Source: Fasciola hepatica
Lineage: Eukaryota; Platyhelminthes; Trematoda; Plagiorchiida; Fasciolidae
Direction: 5' to 3'
NCBI GenBank assembly: GCA_948099385.1
Contig: CANUEZ040000163.1
Coordinates: forward strand, 6,392,501-6,456,500
DNA: 64,000 nt
Positions within the stretch are counted from its first letter, which is position 1. Each line of letters starts with the position of its first letter. This document shows positions 42,140-54,989 of the stretch, piece by piece. The notes beneath the pieces are model-generated. The model worked only from the letters and a program-made list of their open reading frames with translations, was not told the DNA's origin and ran no database searches. A program made the translations under genes and the position numbers.

Positions 42140-43690
42140 GTAACGCATTGGCATGGACCGCCATTCCGATTCTGTCTGAAGTAAATTTTGGTAACTGCTT
42201 ATACATTTAATGGACTTAGGCTCATCAGGTTTTCATTCTTTCTATGCCTTTGAAGATCGTGTACGTGCAACCCCCGCGGAAGAGCGCTGCATCCAGTACA
42301 CCGGCGGCCCTGCTTGTCTGTGTCCGAGTCGAACCGCGGTCTTTGTCTTTGTGCCGTCGGCTCGTTCTTTGCCGTGGTACACATCAATGAGTTAGAGTTC
42401 GGTGCAGTAGAGAACTTGGCACCGTCCGTGAAAAGTGTACTGACATCAGCAAGCCCAGCGATGGTGCCTGACTTGTTAGGTCGAACGAAAGCACACATGC
42501 ACGAGCAACGAGTATTCGGAATAAACGAACGGCAAGCACGAGCTTCGAGAGATGAACAAAAAATTTCCATGTGAAAGTAAGGTGTCTACCAATATCAGCC
42601 TTGGACGAAGTAAGCTGCGTGTGACTGATGGAGCAGGACAGTGCAGAACGTGGTACAGACAAATATCAGATGTTCAAGTATGAGATGAACAGACCAGAAG
42701 TGAATCACCAATGGATGTTCACCATGTATGGCCAAGTATCACGGCATCATGTAACTGATTCACTCACACAACAGAGGCCTCCCTGGACAATTTTATGCTA
42801 AATTACAGGAACTTGGCGGATGCTACCACAAAGGGAAAGCCTGGCTTTTCTGTTCAAATAAGGAGGACAGAGGTCACCGTGAGTGTGTATTAATGCCAGT
42901 GACGTGACATATTTCTGTGACAACGAACTTCGACCAACTCGAGGAATCATTACTTGACAACTTGGTCAATCTGTAGTTGAAAATACTAAAGTGGATGATA
43001 CATACTTGCATCGACGCCATCTCAGCCATATTCACGTCTGAGTGGTGACCAAGGCTACGGAAAACCATTGTGTTGGAGCTGATAGCCTACCAGTTCAGTC
43101 GGCGGGTATGACTGCTGTAGGTGGCCAACTATCCACAAATCTCAGTTCAGAGATCCATACGACAGGCGAGTCAAATTGACGGAATGCTCTTGAGAAAGAA
43201 AGACCGTGGTGGTTCAGTGGACATTTTATGGGGCTTACCTTCATAGGCGCATACGCTGAGAAGCCCCAGTCAACCAGAATCGTGATGAATAGGTATAAAT
43301 TATGGTGTAACGTTTACACAAATCGGTTCTACAGTAGCCTTGGCTGGTTCGCTATTTTGTTGTACTCCAGAGACAGGTTACTTGACCTTAACTTTTCCAT
43401 GCCAACCTACTCGTTCATTTTCCCTGTACGGCTAGCTATGTAGTCCGTGCGACACTGAAAATATCGCACAAGATTAAAGAGCGCAAACCAGCAGGCTTAT
43501 TGTGGAAGGATAAAAGTTACTGCCAGTACAGTTGTAGTGAACCTTTAGACCACCGCATGTCGGGTGGATGGGAACTCATTCAAAATGGTCTACTGACCCC
43601 TGTAAACGTACCGAGAGACGCTCAAATCAACGTTCAGCGATTGTGTCCGCTGTGGAAATCAGACAACTCAACCCACAACTTCGTTCATAA
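42140..43690. other. Unassigned stretch
   Basis: Open frames 42199-42662 and 43228-43703 show no recognisable domains. I see no gene I can support. Confidence 0.4.
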
Positions 43691-43699
43691 TAACTGTTC

Positions 43700-44015
43700 A
43701 TAAATGCATTCTGAAGGCCCCTGCTATAATCCAAACAGGCATTCGACTTCAGTGTGAGTCATGTACTAACCCTGTTGTAGAATCCAGAGAAGAATAGTCC
43801 CCAAACCCATGTCCATCACTTCACCGACCTCTTTTCAACCATGGAACAATAACAACTACCCTCTCATCCTCTCACTATGCAACACCAATTTTCATGACTA
43901 CCTAGTCACACATTGACATGCACTGTTCATAAATTAAACATTTCTAATCTACAAATTAGAGTGTATTAGCCACGAGGATGATGTTACCGAAACTGAGCTT
44001 GGTCGCTATTTGTAT
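43700..44015 (+). mobile_element. Penelope-like 3' tail
   Basis: Ends in GTATTAGCCACGAGGATGATG followed by TTACCGAAACTGAGC and TTGGTCGCTAT (43960-44012), the tail shared with 40870-40930. Only short coding scraps precede it. Confidence 0.55.
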
Positions 44016-44059
44016 TTCCCTCATAATTCTTTGAAAATCAGAAAAAGTCACAAATAATG

Positions 44060-44900
44060 CAGTGGTATGGTCTTGATAGAAGAACCGATAACCATCATAA
44101 TCTGTCATTTTCCAAGGATGGATTCTATCACGATTTGTCTGTCGAGTACGAACTTCTACCATAAGAAGCGACATACACTCACATGGCGTCCTCCTTCATC
44201 TTCACAACTTTGGACTCGGATTGACCATATTTTCATTAGTCACCTCTGACATGGATCAGTTAAAGAATGTCGTTCACTTTGGCCTATGCCTGTGGACTCG
44301 GATCACGCCTTGGTACGTGCTCACTTCTGTTCACCTCTCGTTGGTGGTCGCATCAGTTAGAAAGACACCCCTCTTGCGCAGTTGTTTCAGGACGATAACC
44401 GACGACCTGCTTTTAAGGTGGTTATCGATGCAGTCTGATGTACTCGACTCAGATAAACGCTGGCACCAAATCAGGAAAGCTTTGTATGCTGCTTCCGATG
44501 TCACACAAGACTCCCGTTCAGGTAGGCCTCAAAAACGGTGGATATCTTCAACGTCATTTGCTCTGCTGGATGCTTGCGAACCCGTCCCCCCGGAGGCAAA
44601 TTCAACGAAGTGCGTAAATCCCTGAGACTCCAACGGACCAGGAGCCCTGGAAGTGACTACGAGCAGTGTTGGATTGCAAAATTTAGGGAAACGGAGAAGG
44701 CTGCACCTACTGACAATAGTGGTACCTTTACTGTTTGAATAAATATACCGTTCCACGTAAGCCTGCTCACTGACTTACTCTCAGGGATGTCATCTAAACA
44801 GTTGGGCGGAGCATTTTAAGGGACAATTCAGTTGGCTATTTTTCAACAGATAGACAAGGGAATGTTCACTCAGTGAGAAGAGGCCTTACCTACAAAGTGC
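44060..44900 (+). mobile_element. RTE-like LINE fragment (endonuclease end and linker)
   Basis: Broken frames give FYHKKRHTLTWRPPSSSQLW then TRIDHIFISHL (endonuclease C-terminus), DSDHALVRAHF, and a linker VDIFNVICSAGCLRTRPPGG and DYEQCWIAKFRETEKA. These correspond to 12380-12930 of the larger LINE. Better preserved in the endonuclease than that copy. Confidence 0.8.
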
Positions 44901-46017
44901 AGAAATCTCCGCTTCTCATGATTTATCCAATTATGAAATCTCCTAACCAATCGCAGCACCGGGGAGAATTCATCTCTGCATTTTGTATGGTAAACACCTT
45001 TTATTCAAACCCCGAAAATAACGTGGACTCGCAAAATTTCTGTGAAAACTGGAGACACTTATGTACCAGTTTTTCACAATTTAGCTGTGTGAATCTGGAT
45101 TTCATTTTTTCCCCCAGAAACCCAGGTTTTACACCCTTCTAACGAGCGTTCGGGCAAGGCGTAATGCAACGCTGTTTTATCACCACTGCGAATATTCCAT
45201 TTTCCATAATTTTGTCTCCAGCTTTACAAATCATCTGAAAATCTATCAATTTAATCGTGATTCGCCCACCTTCGTTTGTCATAAATCTGATAAACAATAC
45301 TAAAGAAATACATGAACCAACTTATCTTGTGGGGCTGCTTCTTGCACTTTTTCCAGCAAATAAACCAGTCTCTGGAAGTTTTGAATATGAGTTTGCCTAA
45401 AACGGCAGCAAAATTCCTGACCTACTCACGCACAGCGCATTACACTACAAGAATCTCACCACGTTCTTAGTGAATATTCGAGAACCACTGGAAAGTGACA
45501 TCTTTTATTTGATCGGATGACCCCTTTGTACGTTGTGCCACACAAAGACGTGATCTGGAGCCGGATTCTTGTTTATGATTCCATTCTGAACAGTGTTCCA
45601 TGAAAAGCCAATCCGTTCCGTCACAGAGGTGTACCTTTGATCCAAAATCATCTCCAGAATCTTTGCCCGCTCATTTGTTGAGGGTTTCCGATTCACAGTG
45701 ACAATTTGTACTGACTTCCTGATGAATAAACTCAGAATCATTTTTGGTTTAAGAAGTTACCAATAGTCTGTGATGATATTGATTGATCCTTCGCCAAAAC
45801 TCAGCCTGCTTTTGTTAGTACACCAGAACATGGAATATTACCCAATTGATAGGTCCAATAACCGACCTGTATCGTCCGGTCTAGTGTGACAACAGCCCTA
45901 ACCCAGAGGACGATACTTTTTGGAGACCCGTTTCTGATAGTGATTCAGTCAGGCTGCCGTGAGCGACATTGGAAAAATTCTACAGACTACTATTTTTTGA
46001 ACATGATTTCTTTTAAG
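44901..46017. other. Unassigned; possible decayed transposase HTH
   Basis: The minus frame 45741-45505 reads PSTNERAKILEMILDQRYTS and VTERIGFSWNTVQN, which resembles a helix-turn-helix of Tc1/mariner-type transposases. No catalytic domain is nearby. Weak. Confidence 0.25.
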
Positions 46018-46298
46018 GTTAGGAAGCAATGAAAAATATACGGTTGGAATTAGTTTACCAGAAAAGTAAAAACATCTGGAAATATGCTCTTTGCATTATT
46101 ATAGCAGCTACTATTACGTTCTTTCTCACACCTCAGGCAGATCCGGAAGGCTACTTTTTGTGCAAAATACCGATGGTGCCCAGAGATGAACAAAATTTGA
46201 TAAGTATTGCCCTCAAAATGATGGATTTTTTCCGATTTATCACCAAAGATGACTCTCACAACGAACAACATCATACTGATCATGGAGTTACTGTGTAG
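46018..46298 (+). CDS. Candidate small membrane-protein exon
   Basis: After a pyrimidine-rich acceptor (TTTCTTTTAAG) a frame of 89 codons starts at ATG 46029. N-terminal basic segment MKNIRLELVYQKSKN, one hydrophobic helix WKYALCIIIAATITFFLTP, and a polar C-terminus ending HNEQHHTDHGVTV. No family recognised. Composition is protein-like, but no other exon was linked. Confidence 0.3.
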
Positions 46299-47696
46299 AT
46301 ATTTCATCCTTGTTAGGAGTAATCACTGTCAGCTTGAGCGTTGATGATACACGAGAAAGCGCTGTATCAATATTATATACTCCCTAAATACATGTACTTT
46401 ATCCATTCTGACTGTGAATGATGGCAGAATAATTTAACCTTTCGCTTGAGCTAACCCTCCGGTGGATATACTGCCTGTCTATGACATATCATACCGAGAA
46501 AATGTTTCTTTGGTGCCGACTTCTCGTCCCCTAATGCGTACATATCAGAATACACGTGTTAATAAGTGTAGGGAACAAGTGACTTGTTGCTTTGTTTAAT
46601 TTCTTACAACATACCTGCCCTTGAATGAAACGCAAGCAAACAAATTCCGAATCCGTGAAACTCAAAAACACAATTCAGACTGGATATCCACATACGTTCA
46701 CCTCTCTTTGAATGTAGCGTTTTCATCTAGTCACGAGGAAACGCAATGTGCCATGCACCACACATCCATATCGAAAATTCACCGTGCTGCCCCAATCTCA
46801 CAGGATTCGTACGGTTTCACGATCAGCCAGACGGGAGATCTCTAAACACTACTCGGAAGCAAGACCACACCAAATCACAGTGAAATATAGGCTACCATTT
46901 TCATGTCCCACCATTATCTTTTGTACATTTCTCCTGCAGTTTTGAGTTTCCGTATGCGCACCGCATTCAACTAGCACCAGGAAAAACAGACTGTTTTCGC
47001 CACGTTTATATGGTGTTACCGAAATCTGAATTTCCGTGTTTGTCAGTTTCTCTATAGCCTGTGTAGTGTCTCGCAATCGGTAGGCAGAAGGAAAGTCCGC
47101 TTGGGTGGATGAACATGCATCCGGTACCGACGTACGGGGAATACGAGTTAAGCCATGCAATGGAAAATGTAATCATGTAGACGTGTGTGTGAGTCACAGT
47201 TGCATGCAAGCGGAAGCGTAAGACAAGCGCATTATCGGATTAGACAACTCAAGGCCGTCCAACACGTGATGAGATCCGATTGGTCAGTGTGGTCCAGGAA
47301 GAAGAATGACAAATGTCAACTATCTTCGCGTGTGTAGAACTGCATGGGTGTGATCGTGCGTGCAAAGAATTCGGATCAAATATGCGCGAATGTGCGTGTG
47401 CGCCCCATGACATCTGTCTGAGCACGACTGCTCATGCCGAACACAATATTGCTCACCATGCAAATAGGTAATCTATGTTCGATAGTAAATTCAAGCTTAT
47501 TATTTGCCCTGATTTGCACTCGTTTAATGATGTTTACTTTAGTCATAATAATATGAATCGCCCAATTAAGTTGTTGAATAATATACACCTGTTCCTTTCA
47601 GCGTAATTAGCAAAAAAGCAAGATTTATTCAGTAAACAAACCTATTTTCACTTTTTGAATTTCAGGAGGATTTATCGATGCATGCCTGATCACCAG

Positions 47697-47827
47697 TTAC
47701 ATATCACCAATCTTGAGCTCATCACCTAGATGCAAACTACGTACATTTTCTCGTAGACCTCCATCGAAGCTTTGCAGCTGGGCTCGTACATCGGGTGAAA
47801 GTTGACCATAGAAACGGTAGGTTCTCT
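47697..47827 (-). CDS. Unrecognised gene, terminal exon
   Basis: Acceptor AATTTCATCAG. Encodes RTYRFYGQLSPDVRAQLQSF then DGGLRENVRSLHLGDELKI and GDM, stop TAA at 47699-47697. Confidence 0.55.
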
Positions 47828-50800
47828 CTGATGAAATTGTGATATTTCGAACCGTTTTCTGCACTTAATCTAAAATAGATATCAGTGTTTAGACGCAAAC
47901 AGAATCATGAATATTTTAGTACATCCAAAACAGATTCACCAACGATAGTGATTATCAATGATTATCACTCGTTTGGGATATGTGTTAACCAGTGAAAAAA
48001 TTCGAACCTCTGATTCTCCCTCATTAAATAACTGTTATGATACCGATCAGCAGAAGTGAAACAAGATTGCGATGATATACTATGAAGCATTTTTTGCCTG
48101 GATTGCATGTTTTCGTCAAAATCATGGGTTAATTTGAACGTTTCGTGGTAAGTGAAATCTGGGTTTATCCTATCCAATGGAAATCTGAGTAGCTATACTC
48201 AATATTTGTGCATGTAACAACAAAACAGAGCTTGATGTTTACGAATGTTAGATGAGGTGACTAGTTCTAGTATTTCATAAGCTTCTTTTTGGTACTACAC
48301 AGGTTTAAATTCGAAAAATTACCAATTATAAATCTAGAGCTACCTCCACGCAGTGATTGGAATGCCTTCACATGCGGCCCAGTGGCCTATAGCTTCAGTT
48401 CCAGTACCCCACCAATCAAGTGGAACCGGAATGTGATTGCTAGATCTCGTAGATACAAAGAAATAGCTTTGTGATTGGTTAGTGAGTTATCTGCCAATAA
48501 CCGTATACCCCTTTTTGCATATTAGGGAATTAGTACCAATCAAATGTGTCAGAATACATTCACGCTGTTCTTATCTGGTTTTGATGTTCTCTCAGCGCTC
48601 GTTGTCCAGGTGCGAGCTATTTCACAACGTAAGATCAGTCGCTTCGATTTAAGTATTACCCTTTGCTTATCCGGTCTACCTCGATAGAGAAACCATAAAG
48701 TCTAATGAGAAACAGTTGTTTAATATAATAATAAAGATTTGCCCAGAATCAATGATATCGGCACGCTTGACGAATTTCAGCTTATCAGCTTATCTTATCT
48801 GCTGACATTCGTTAACTGTAGAACCGTGTTGAATACCATTAACGTCTTTTGACAGTGCGTTTACCAGGTGGGCGGGACATGAGGTAAACTGACTCAAGAA
48901 AAAGAAACCTAGAAAGGCTAAGAAGCGTCAAGGATTTTAACAACGAGGTGGGAGACAATCGAAAAGGCTTTATCAACAACCACTGAACTTCTTCTATAGC
49001 GGGGTGTATGGGGTGTCTGAGAGGAGTAGCACTTCTGAGTTGGTTGACTGTCGTGTCCCTTGGGGCATCCTCCATCTCTTTGGTCTCCATCATTCACCCA
49101 ACTCTCACCTGTGGCTCCACGAAGCTGAAGCATGCATCAGCGGCCACACCCCGGCAAACCGCTCGACAGGCGGGCTAAACCAGGTTGAGGGTTACCGAGG
49201 TCTAAAAAACTTCGGCGAGACGGTGTTCGGCATGTGAAGACAGATCCTTCTGAATGGGCCGACGAGATCTACTGATCCTACGGCCACAAAGGAGACCTAT
49301 TCAACTGCCTGATCCGGCATTGCAGAGGAGGCGAACGAACCGTACAGTAGGTCACCGGCTCCTCTGGGAACACCCTGCTGCCTTGCAGTCTGCACTTGGG
49401 TGTGCAAGGGCTAGAGGTGCAACCTCGAACAAAAAGGCCGAACGGTGCTGTTACACCGCTTCGTACCCTACTCCCGCGACTCTCTATGATTATTCACGAA
49501 ACCTTCGCGATATCCATGAAGCCGACTTATCTTCTCGCAGGAGATAGTCGTGTAAAAGTAAAAGTAAGTAAGTTCTTCGATAGCCCTTGGGAACCGAAAT
49601 CCAGGTTTTTCTTTCGTGAAGCACTACTAGTCAGTGATGAAATATTCACACATTGTATATGACATTTATCATTAGATTGCACCAAACACAGATAAAACTA
49701 ACTTGTATGTTTCGAACTCAGTAATTCACCTTTCTACAAAAAAGATTCATTGCAAGTTGTGTTGTGACGTGAATCATCCCAACCATATTCGCCTTGCACA
49801 CGCACGTGCGATGCCTGTCTGTATCACGCTCGGCTTTGACCCTCTTAACCAATCACGCGCAGGTAGCCCTGTGTGTGACTGATATCGATTAACCGCTTTC
49901 GTCCGATTACCACATGCCCAGGTTTGTGCTTGCTAACGTTGATCCAGAATGTAAGTTGTGCTGTGTATACGTACTTGCGTTCTGTTTACTGAGTCTTGGA
50001 CACAACAGTATGCAGTCGGTACGAATTTCTTTCGAGGCCAAGCTTCATTTTTTTAAACCAAATCGAGAAATTCCACGCAATGTCGAACCTCATTAATGAA
50101 CAATTCGTAACTGGTTCAACACTCATCTAAAATGACCGATGACGTGAGAGACCTGATGAGTTCTTTTTCCGCTACATCGGTCCAGTGAGCCATGACCGTC
50201 GAGGCACTCAGAACTGCATTGACTGTTTTCACTAAATTGGAGGTATCGCTCACGTGATAAACCCTCATTGAGCACTGGATTAGAAGTAGTGAAAATCCAT
50301 ACAAATGAAACGGAAACGGATTTGACATTCAGTTTTGTGCTTTTACGGTAATACTCTGGATCATATTTTCGAAAAACAGTAGAACGTTGCATGTGTTCTG
50401 TACTGGTGAGAGGAGAAGTATCGAAAAGACAGATCTGTGCTCGCCACATTGCGTCTTCTAAATGTTACTGCACCTTGATGACTGCAGACGAATATCTTCT
50501 AATTAGAATATGGGAGTAAAAACCTGTTTGAGTTTTCACAGATGGAGATCGTACGTATACCATCAGCTGTAGTTTAGGTCCTGATATATAACGATTTTGG
50601 AAGTCAAAATGAAATAAGTAAAATTAGAAAGTTCGACAAAAGCTGTTAAAACTCGCCTCCACGAATATTTTCACCAAATGCCACCGTGAACTTTTACACT
50701 GCCTCCTTTAACCGATCAGTTAGCTGCGATAGCGTTTTACTGTCTTGAATCGATATCCGTGCGTTGTCTTCAATAGCTTAGGAGAAAATGATAATTTTTT

Positions 50801-51061
50801 TGTAAGAAAATGCAGAAACGAGATGACCATGTTGTACGCAACAAATTTAGATTATTATATTATTTTTCATCTTCCTGAATTTAGGTCAGAATTATTTACG
50901 TTAGACGATTTCGCCTTTCTCACTCGATTTTAATCACTCCCGAGAGTCCAGTAGGGGGAAAAAATCTGACGAAATCTGACCAGAATAAAAAAAACGTTTC
51001 GCAACAACATTTAATGTCTTGGTCTGACTTACTATCTGCCACATCGGTCAAAACGAAGTAA
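47697..51061 (-). CDS. Unrecognised gene, 3' part (3 exons, minus strand)
   Basis: Exons 51061-51033, 50457-50347 and 47827-47697 join with matching phases and GT-AG signals. The joined end of the protein reads YFVLTDVAD-K-DAMWRAQ, then ICLFDTSPLTSTEHMQRSTV, FRKYDPEYY, Q-RTYRFYGQLSPDVRAQLQ and ends GDELKIGDM. I do not recognise the family. Composition and phase agreement across two introns argue for a real gene. The 2.5-kb intron holds a GC-rich repeat (48.9-49.6 kb). Upstream exons were not identified. Confidence 0.55.
48303..48474 (+). CDS. Candidate orphan terminal exon
   Basis: Acceptor TTTTTGGTACTACACAG, then a frame FKFEKLPIINLELPPRSDWN followed by AFTCGPVAYSFSSSTPPIKW and ending RSRRYKEIAL-stop. 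Protein-like, unrecognised. It lies antisense within the intron of the minus-strand gene. Confidence 0.28.
48930..49575 (+). repeat. GC-rich interspersed repeat ending in AAAAGT units
   Basis: Base composition clearly above its surroundings. The right end is GTGTAAAAGTAAAAGTAAGTAAG, like the short tandem 3' ends of RTE-type LINEs or their SINE partners. No coding motif recognised. Confidence 0.5.
50347..50457 (-). CDS. Unrecognised gene, penultimate exon
   Basis: 111 nt, phase 1 in and out. Acceptor GTAACATTTAG, donor TACC|GTAAAA. Encodes DAMWRAQICLFDTSPLTSTE and HMQRSTVFRKYDPEYY. Confidence 0.55.
51033..51061 (-). CDS. Unrecognised gene, 29-nt microexon
   Basis: Acceptor CTACTGTTTTCTATTAG, donor GATA|GTAAGT. 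Encodes YFVLTDVAD plus one base completing a Lys codon with the next exon. Confidence 0.5.
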
Positions 51062-51499
51062 CTAATAGAAAACAGTAGAATACACATGGTGGTCAAATTT
51101 TTCCCTACTCAACAAGCCGTTTGATAAGTCTCATTTTACAAAAAATCTTGTGACTTGTTTTTACCAATGGTTTGTCCTTATTTTACCATCCAGTTATCGA
51201 GACAGAATCAAATTGAGTTTGTTCTTACGCTCAAGGACGCATCAGATAATTGAATTTCTATCTAAATCGGATGTATGATTTTCTGTCATGATATACTGGA
51301 GCGACGGGGAAATAGATAAAACCTCTACCGTGTAATTTTTACTGGTCATTTCAGGTGAGTGTTAAACTGCTGGAAACATGATACAAATATACAGAGGCTT
51401 CATATGAGTTGAAAAACTAGGGTGATGTAGTTGTATCGAAAGGGGCTTGAGTGACTCCAAAGCTCGTGATATATCCTGTCACATGCCATTGGTTGCAGT

Positions 51500-51618
51500 T
51501 TGAATTTGACGTTTCTTTGTGACATGTCAGAGGTTGAAAATGAAACTGTAAAACACAAATCCCATCATTTCTTCCGATTTATGCTCAGATACCGATATGT
51601 GAAGGAATGCAGTCAGGT
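51500..51618 (+). CDS. Candidate orphan exon
   Basis: Acceptor CATTGGTTGCAG, frame LNLTFLCDMSEVENETVKHK then SHHFFRFMLRYRYVKECSQ, donor CAG|GTAACT. No family, no linked neighbour. Low support. Confidence 0.2.
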
Positions 51619-51759
51619 AACTAAAATGCGTCTACTCGTTTCCATCACCTTCCTCAAAAGTGTGCAGGAAATCAGTTGGTTTTCTGAACTCGAACTCACT
51701 GATGATGATATTTTGTTATCTCTAAATGGTGACAATTTCATTCAGCAATATGAATAAAA

Positions 51760-53285
51760 ATTTCCATTATATTCGTGCTAGTTTATCCATTACGTTCGAA
51801 AAAAAGATTCAGTGAGAACTTAATCATTTCAGATACATTATTCGGAAGGCTTCCGGACGGAACACCTTAAGGTGTCATCTGCAGAAAAGCAACGTGCTGA
51901 GGACATTATATGTATATTTCTATTTTCACCTCGTTTTTGTTCAGAACCGTTTTCTCAGGGCCCAAATGAACAAGTAATTTTGATAAATTGCAAAATTAGG
52001 AAGATTTTATCAAGAAAACTCCTCTGACCAGTGGTTATCCGGAAATTGTTATTCAGCATAACGGTAAGTCACGATTCAAAACAGACCCCATGGTAACGGT
52101 AGAAAGAAAGCAAGTCATACTGTTTTTCCTCTTCATGGTGACCACCTTCCTACACGTTTGCGTCATAATCTAAGTTCAACTCTAACCCGTGCGTAAGTGG
52201 TTTCCTATTTACGCATAGTGCAGACCATTATTAGATTGAGACTCAGTGATCCCTATGATTGCCATCTTGCTTTTGATACCTTTCATGTTGTCTACCAGTT
52301 CACTTGCTCTTGCGGCAACAATATATAGGTATCACAAAACGGCACTTGACTACACAAGTAACTGAACACGTCCCGTAATGGACTTTACGCTCAACAACTC
52401 AGTTGGACTGAACTAGACAGATTCTGACTAGAAATCTAGTGTCGTCCGTTGCGAAGCCCTTGCATAATTCAGCGAGTCATTGAGTTGAGATGACCTGGTC
52501 ATTCAAAGTGCAATTACGCATCCCAAGTACACAGCTACAAGTGTTTAGTTAACCGATGCTCATCAGTAAAGCAAACTCCCTCTTTGAGCCCAGAAACATA
52601 CTTCCTAATAGTCTATCTTCCCTAGAGTCAGCCAAGTAACCCCACAGGAACATGTTCCCCATTTTTTGCTGTGTATCACTTGGGCCGTATTACTTTTTAT
52701 AAACTGATGTTTTATGTACGTAATCAACTAGGGCAGACGAAATGAAAGCACATAAAAATCTTTGACCTTTTTCTGCTTCCATTATCTGCCCAAAGGAAAT
52801 GCCGTATTTTACGTTTCATCAGTGTTGGGTGCTGACAACAATGTGTATCTACAGTCTCCTACCTGAGACCCAAGCCCGTCGAGTATGGTTGTGAGTCATT
52901 CACGATGCCATTGTACTGTCCGAAAAGGCCTTCACAGTTTCGTTCTGCATGTCAACGTCATAATTGTCGAACAAAAATCTCCTCACCGCCTGTAAAACCG
53001 TAAATGTACGGGTTATTGAATAATTTCAACGAACTGGGACAGAGGCGAGTTCATGTTCAGAAGACTGACTGGTATCTGACACATTTTGAGAAAATGGATG
53101 GGTTGACTGTAGTAAGATCATTGGTAGTACAACATTTCGTTGAGTTGTCCATTCCCCTTTGGAGACTCCCAGGGAAAACATCAGAGATGTCAGGTAATTT
53201 TGGGAGAATAAGTTAATCCACAAAATTTCCTGTGAATTTGAAAATGAGATCTTCGCAGTTTTATAACCAGTCAAGAATAGGGAAA
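51760..53285. other. Unassigned stretch
   Basis: No recognisable gene. Short frames at 53004-53274 carry no motifs. Confidence 0.4.
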
Positions 53286-53289
53286 GAAA

Positions 53290-54450
53290 AAAGCTTTCTT
53301 TTGCTATTGGTAACTCCTAAGTACTTAAAGGAGTCATTTCTGAAAAGTGGACAGCGTTGACAATAGATTGCTCGTTGGGACGAGGTGAGCAATGAGGACC
53401 GAAAATACACTCAAAACATTTAGAAAAGTTGAAATGTAGACCGAAATAGGGCGAAAAAGTCTGAACATTGCACATGTTTTCGGGAAAAGACACATGGCTT
53501 GAATGGTCGGAGATAGGCTGGAAGTGCATGGAGTGATGAGCGTACTGAATAAAATGTACAGATTGTTCAGAGAACGAGTCGCCGATATATGCAGTGAGAA
53601 TGCATAGGAAAAAAGACAACTCTCTAAAAAAACCCCAGTGTGCTCGCTGAGACTCGACAAACCTGTTACAACTCTGGTACTTTGAGTTCTGTTGGTAAAG
53701 CAGTTTTCAACCATGGAAATGAGGAAGTGGGACATCCAAGAGACTCCAGCTTTTGAAGAAGTAGAAAACGAGGAACCGAATCAAAAACAGAGAAGTAATC
53801 GAAGAAGATATGTCAGACTGATTTCTCAGAACCATTAGTGCACTTTGATAAATAAAGAGTAATCGGCTAAGGAGAGCATGCTCGATCAGCTTTGGCGCAG
53901 AACAAGCGGCAACGAATGGATAAAAATAATTTGACTAAATGCTGAGGGTGGAATGCTTGGGAATAGGTACCACCGATATGTACTTCTTGAAACCGGGGAT
54001 AGTACCGGGATAAATGGAGTTGTTGACGATTGAAGTCACTATTCCGGGGAGTGAAGTTGCTCCACATTTGAGAAGAGTGAAATATAAGCCGTCTGGACCG
54101 ACAGCCGGGGGTTCAAATTAACCTCAAGATTTGTTCTGAAGAAAATGGCTCTACTTGTTAGGTAAAAAAGGTTAATACGATGGTAAGATATTCGCTGATT
54201 GAGAAATGAACAAGGCGTCGGTATCTACATTGTAGTTTTTTTGACGAGACCGCTAGTCTGTAAAGAAGACAGATTTCATGCCAAAAATGTTTGTCATTCT
54301 GGTACAGAAGAACTGGTGGGCAAAAATGCAGTCAACAGTTGAGCCACTTGCCTGATCGGGATAGAGTGAAGTTGGACATAAGCTAACCGTTTATTTCACA
54401 GGCATTTTCCACCGGATTTTTCAGAGATTTCAACATAAGGTGACCTATTA
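53290..54450 (-). mobile_element. CR1/jockey-like LINE remnant (minus)
   Basis: On the minus strand broken frames give PPAVGPDGLYFTLLKCGATS, then GIVTSIVNN and FKKYISVVPIPKH (RT fingers). Later come the region before the active site (HWGFFRELSFFLCILTAYIG), QYAHHS where YADD-S would stand, and FGLHFNFSKCFECIFGPH (thumb). The catalytic DD reads HH, so it is inactive. Confidence 0.75.
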
Positions 54451-54917
54451 TGCAATTGATAAAACTACAGTTTCAATAGGACGAAAGAATGAAGTATCGA
54501 ATTCAGTTTCCTCCTAAATAACTTACGAGAGGAAATAAAATAAGGGAATGAAAATCACAAGGAGACAATGGGAATCAATTTGCAAAAAGAGCTATATTGA
54601 TGGCTGACAATATTCTAGCTGACCTTCGTTTGTTTAGTCCGTATGACAGACCAGTTGAAAAGAAAGGGGTTATTTTTTTTAAGGAGGATTTAAACACTTC
54701 AAAACCGTGAATTTGTGTTCCTTTGTAGGAGAGAGAGAAATCAATGGTTTTCTAATCAAGTTTGTCATGATCATAATTGCCTGGCTTGTTTATATTTGTA
54801 GTAACTGTTCACGAAAGGCAGCTCAGTTAAATACGACGAAGCTTTTATAAATGGTATTTAAATCAAACTCAAGGAAGTAAGGTGATTTCTCACCGAATTT
54901 TCATTCATCACGCGGTC

Positions 54918-54918
<1 letters not shown>

Positions 54919-54976
<58 letters not shown>
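54919..54976. repeat. (TA)n microsatellite
   Basis: TA run directly upstream of the Penelope-like element. Confidence 0.95.
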
Positions 54977-54978
<2 letters not shown>

Positions 54979-54989
54979 ACAGAGAAATA

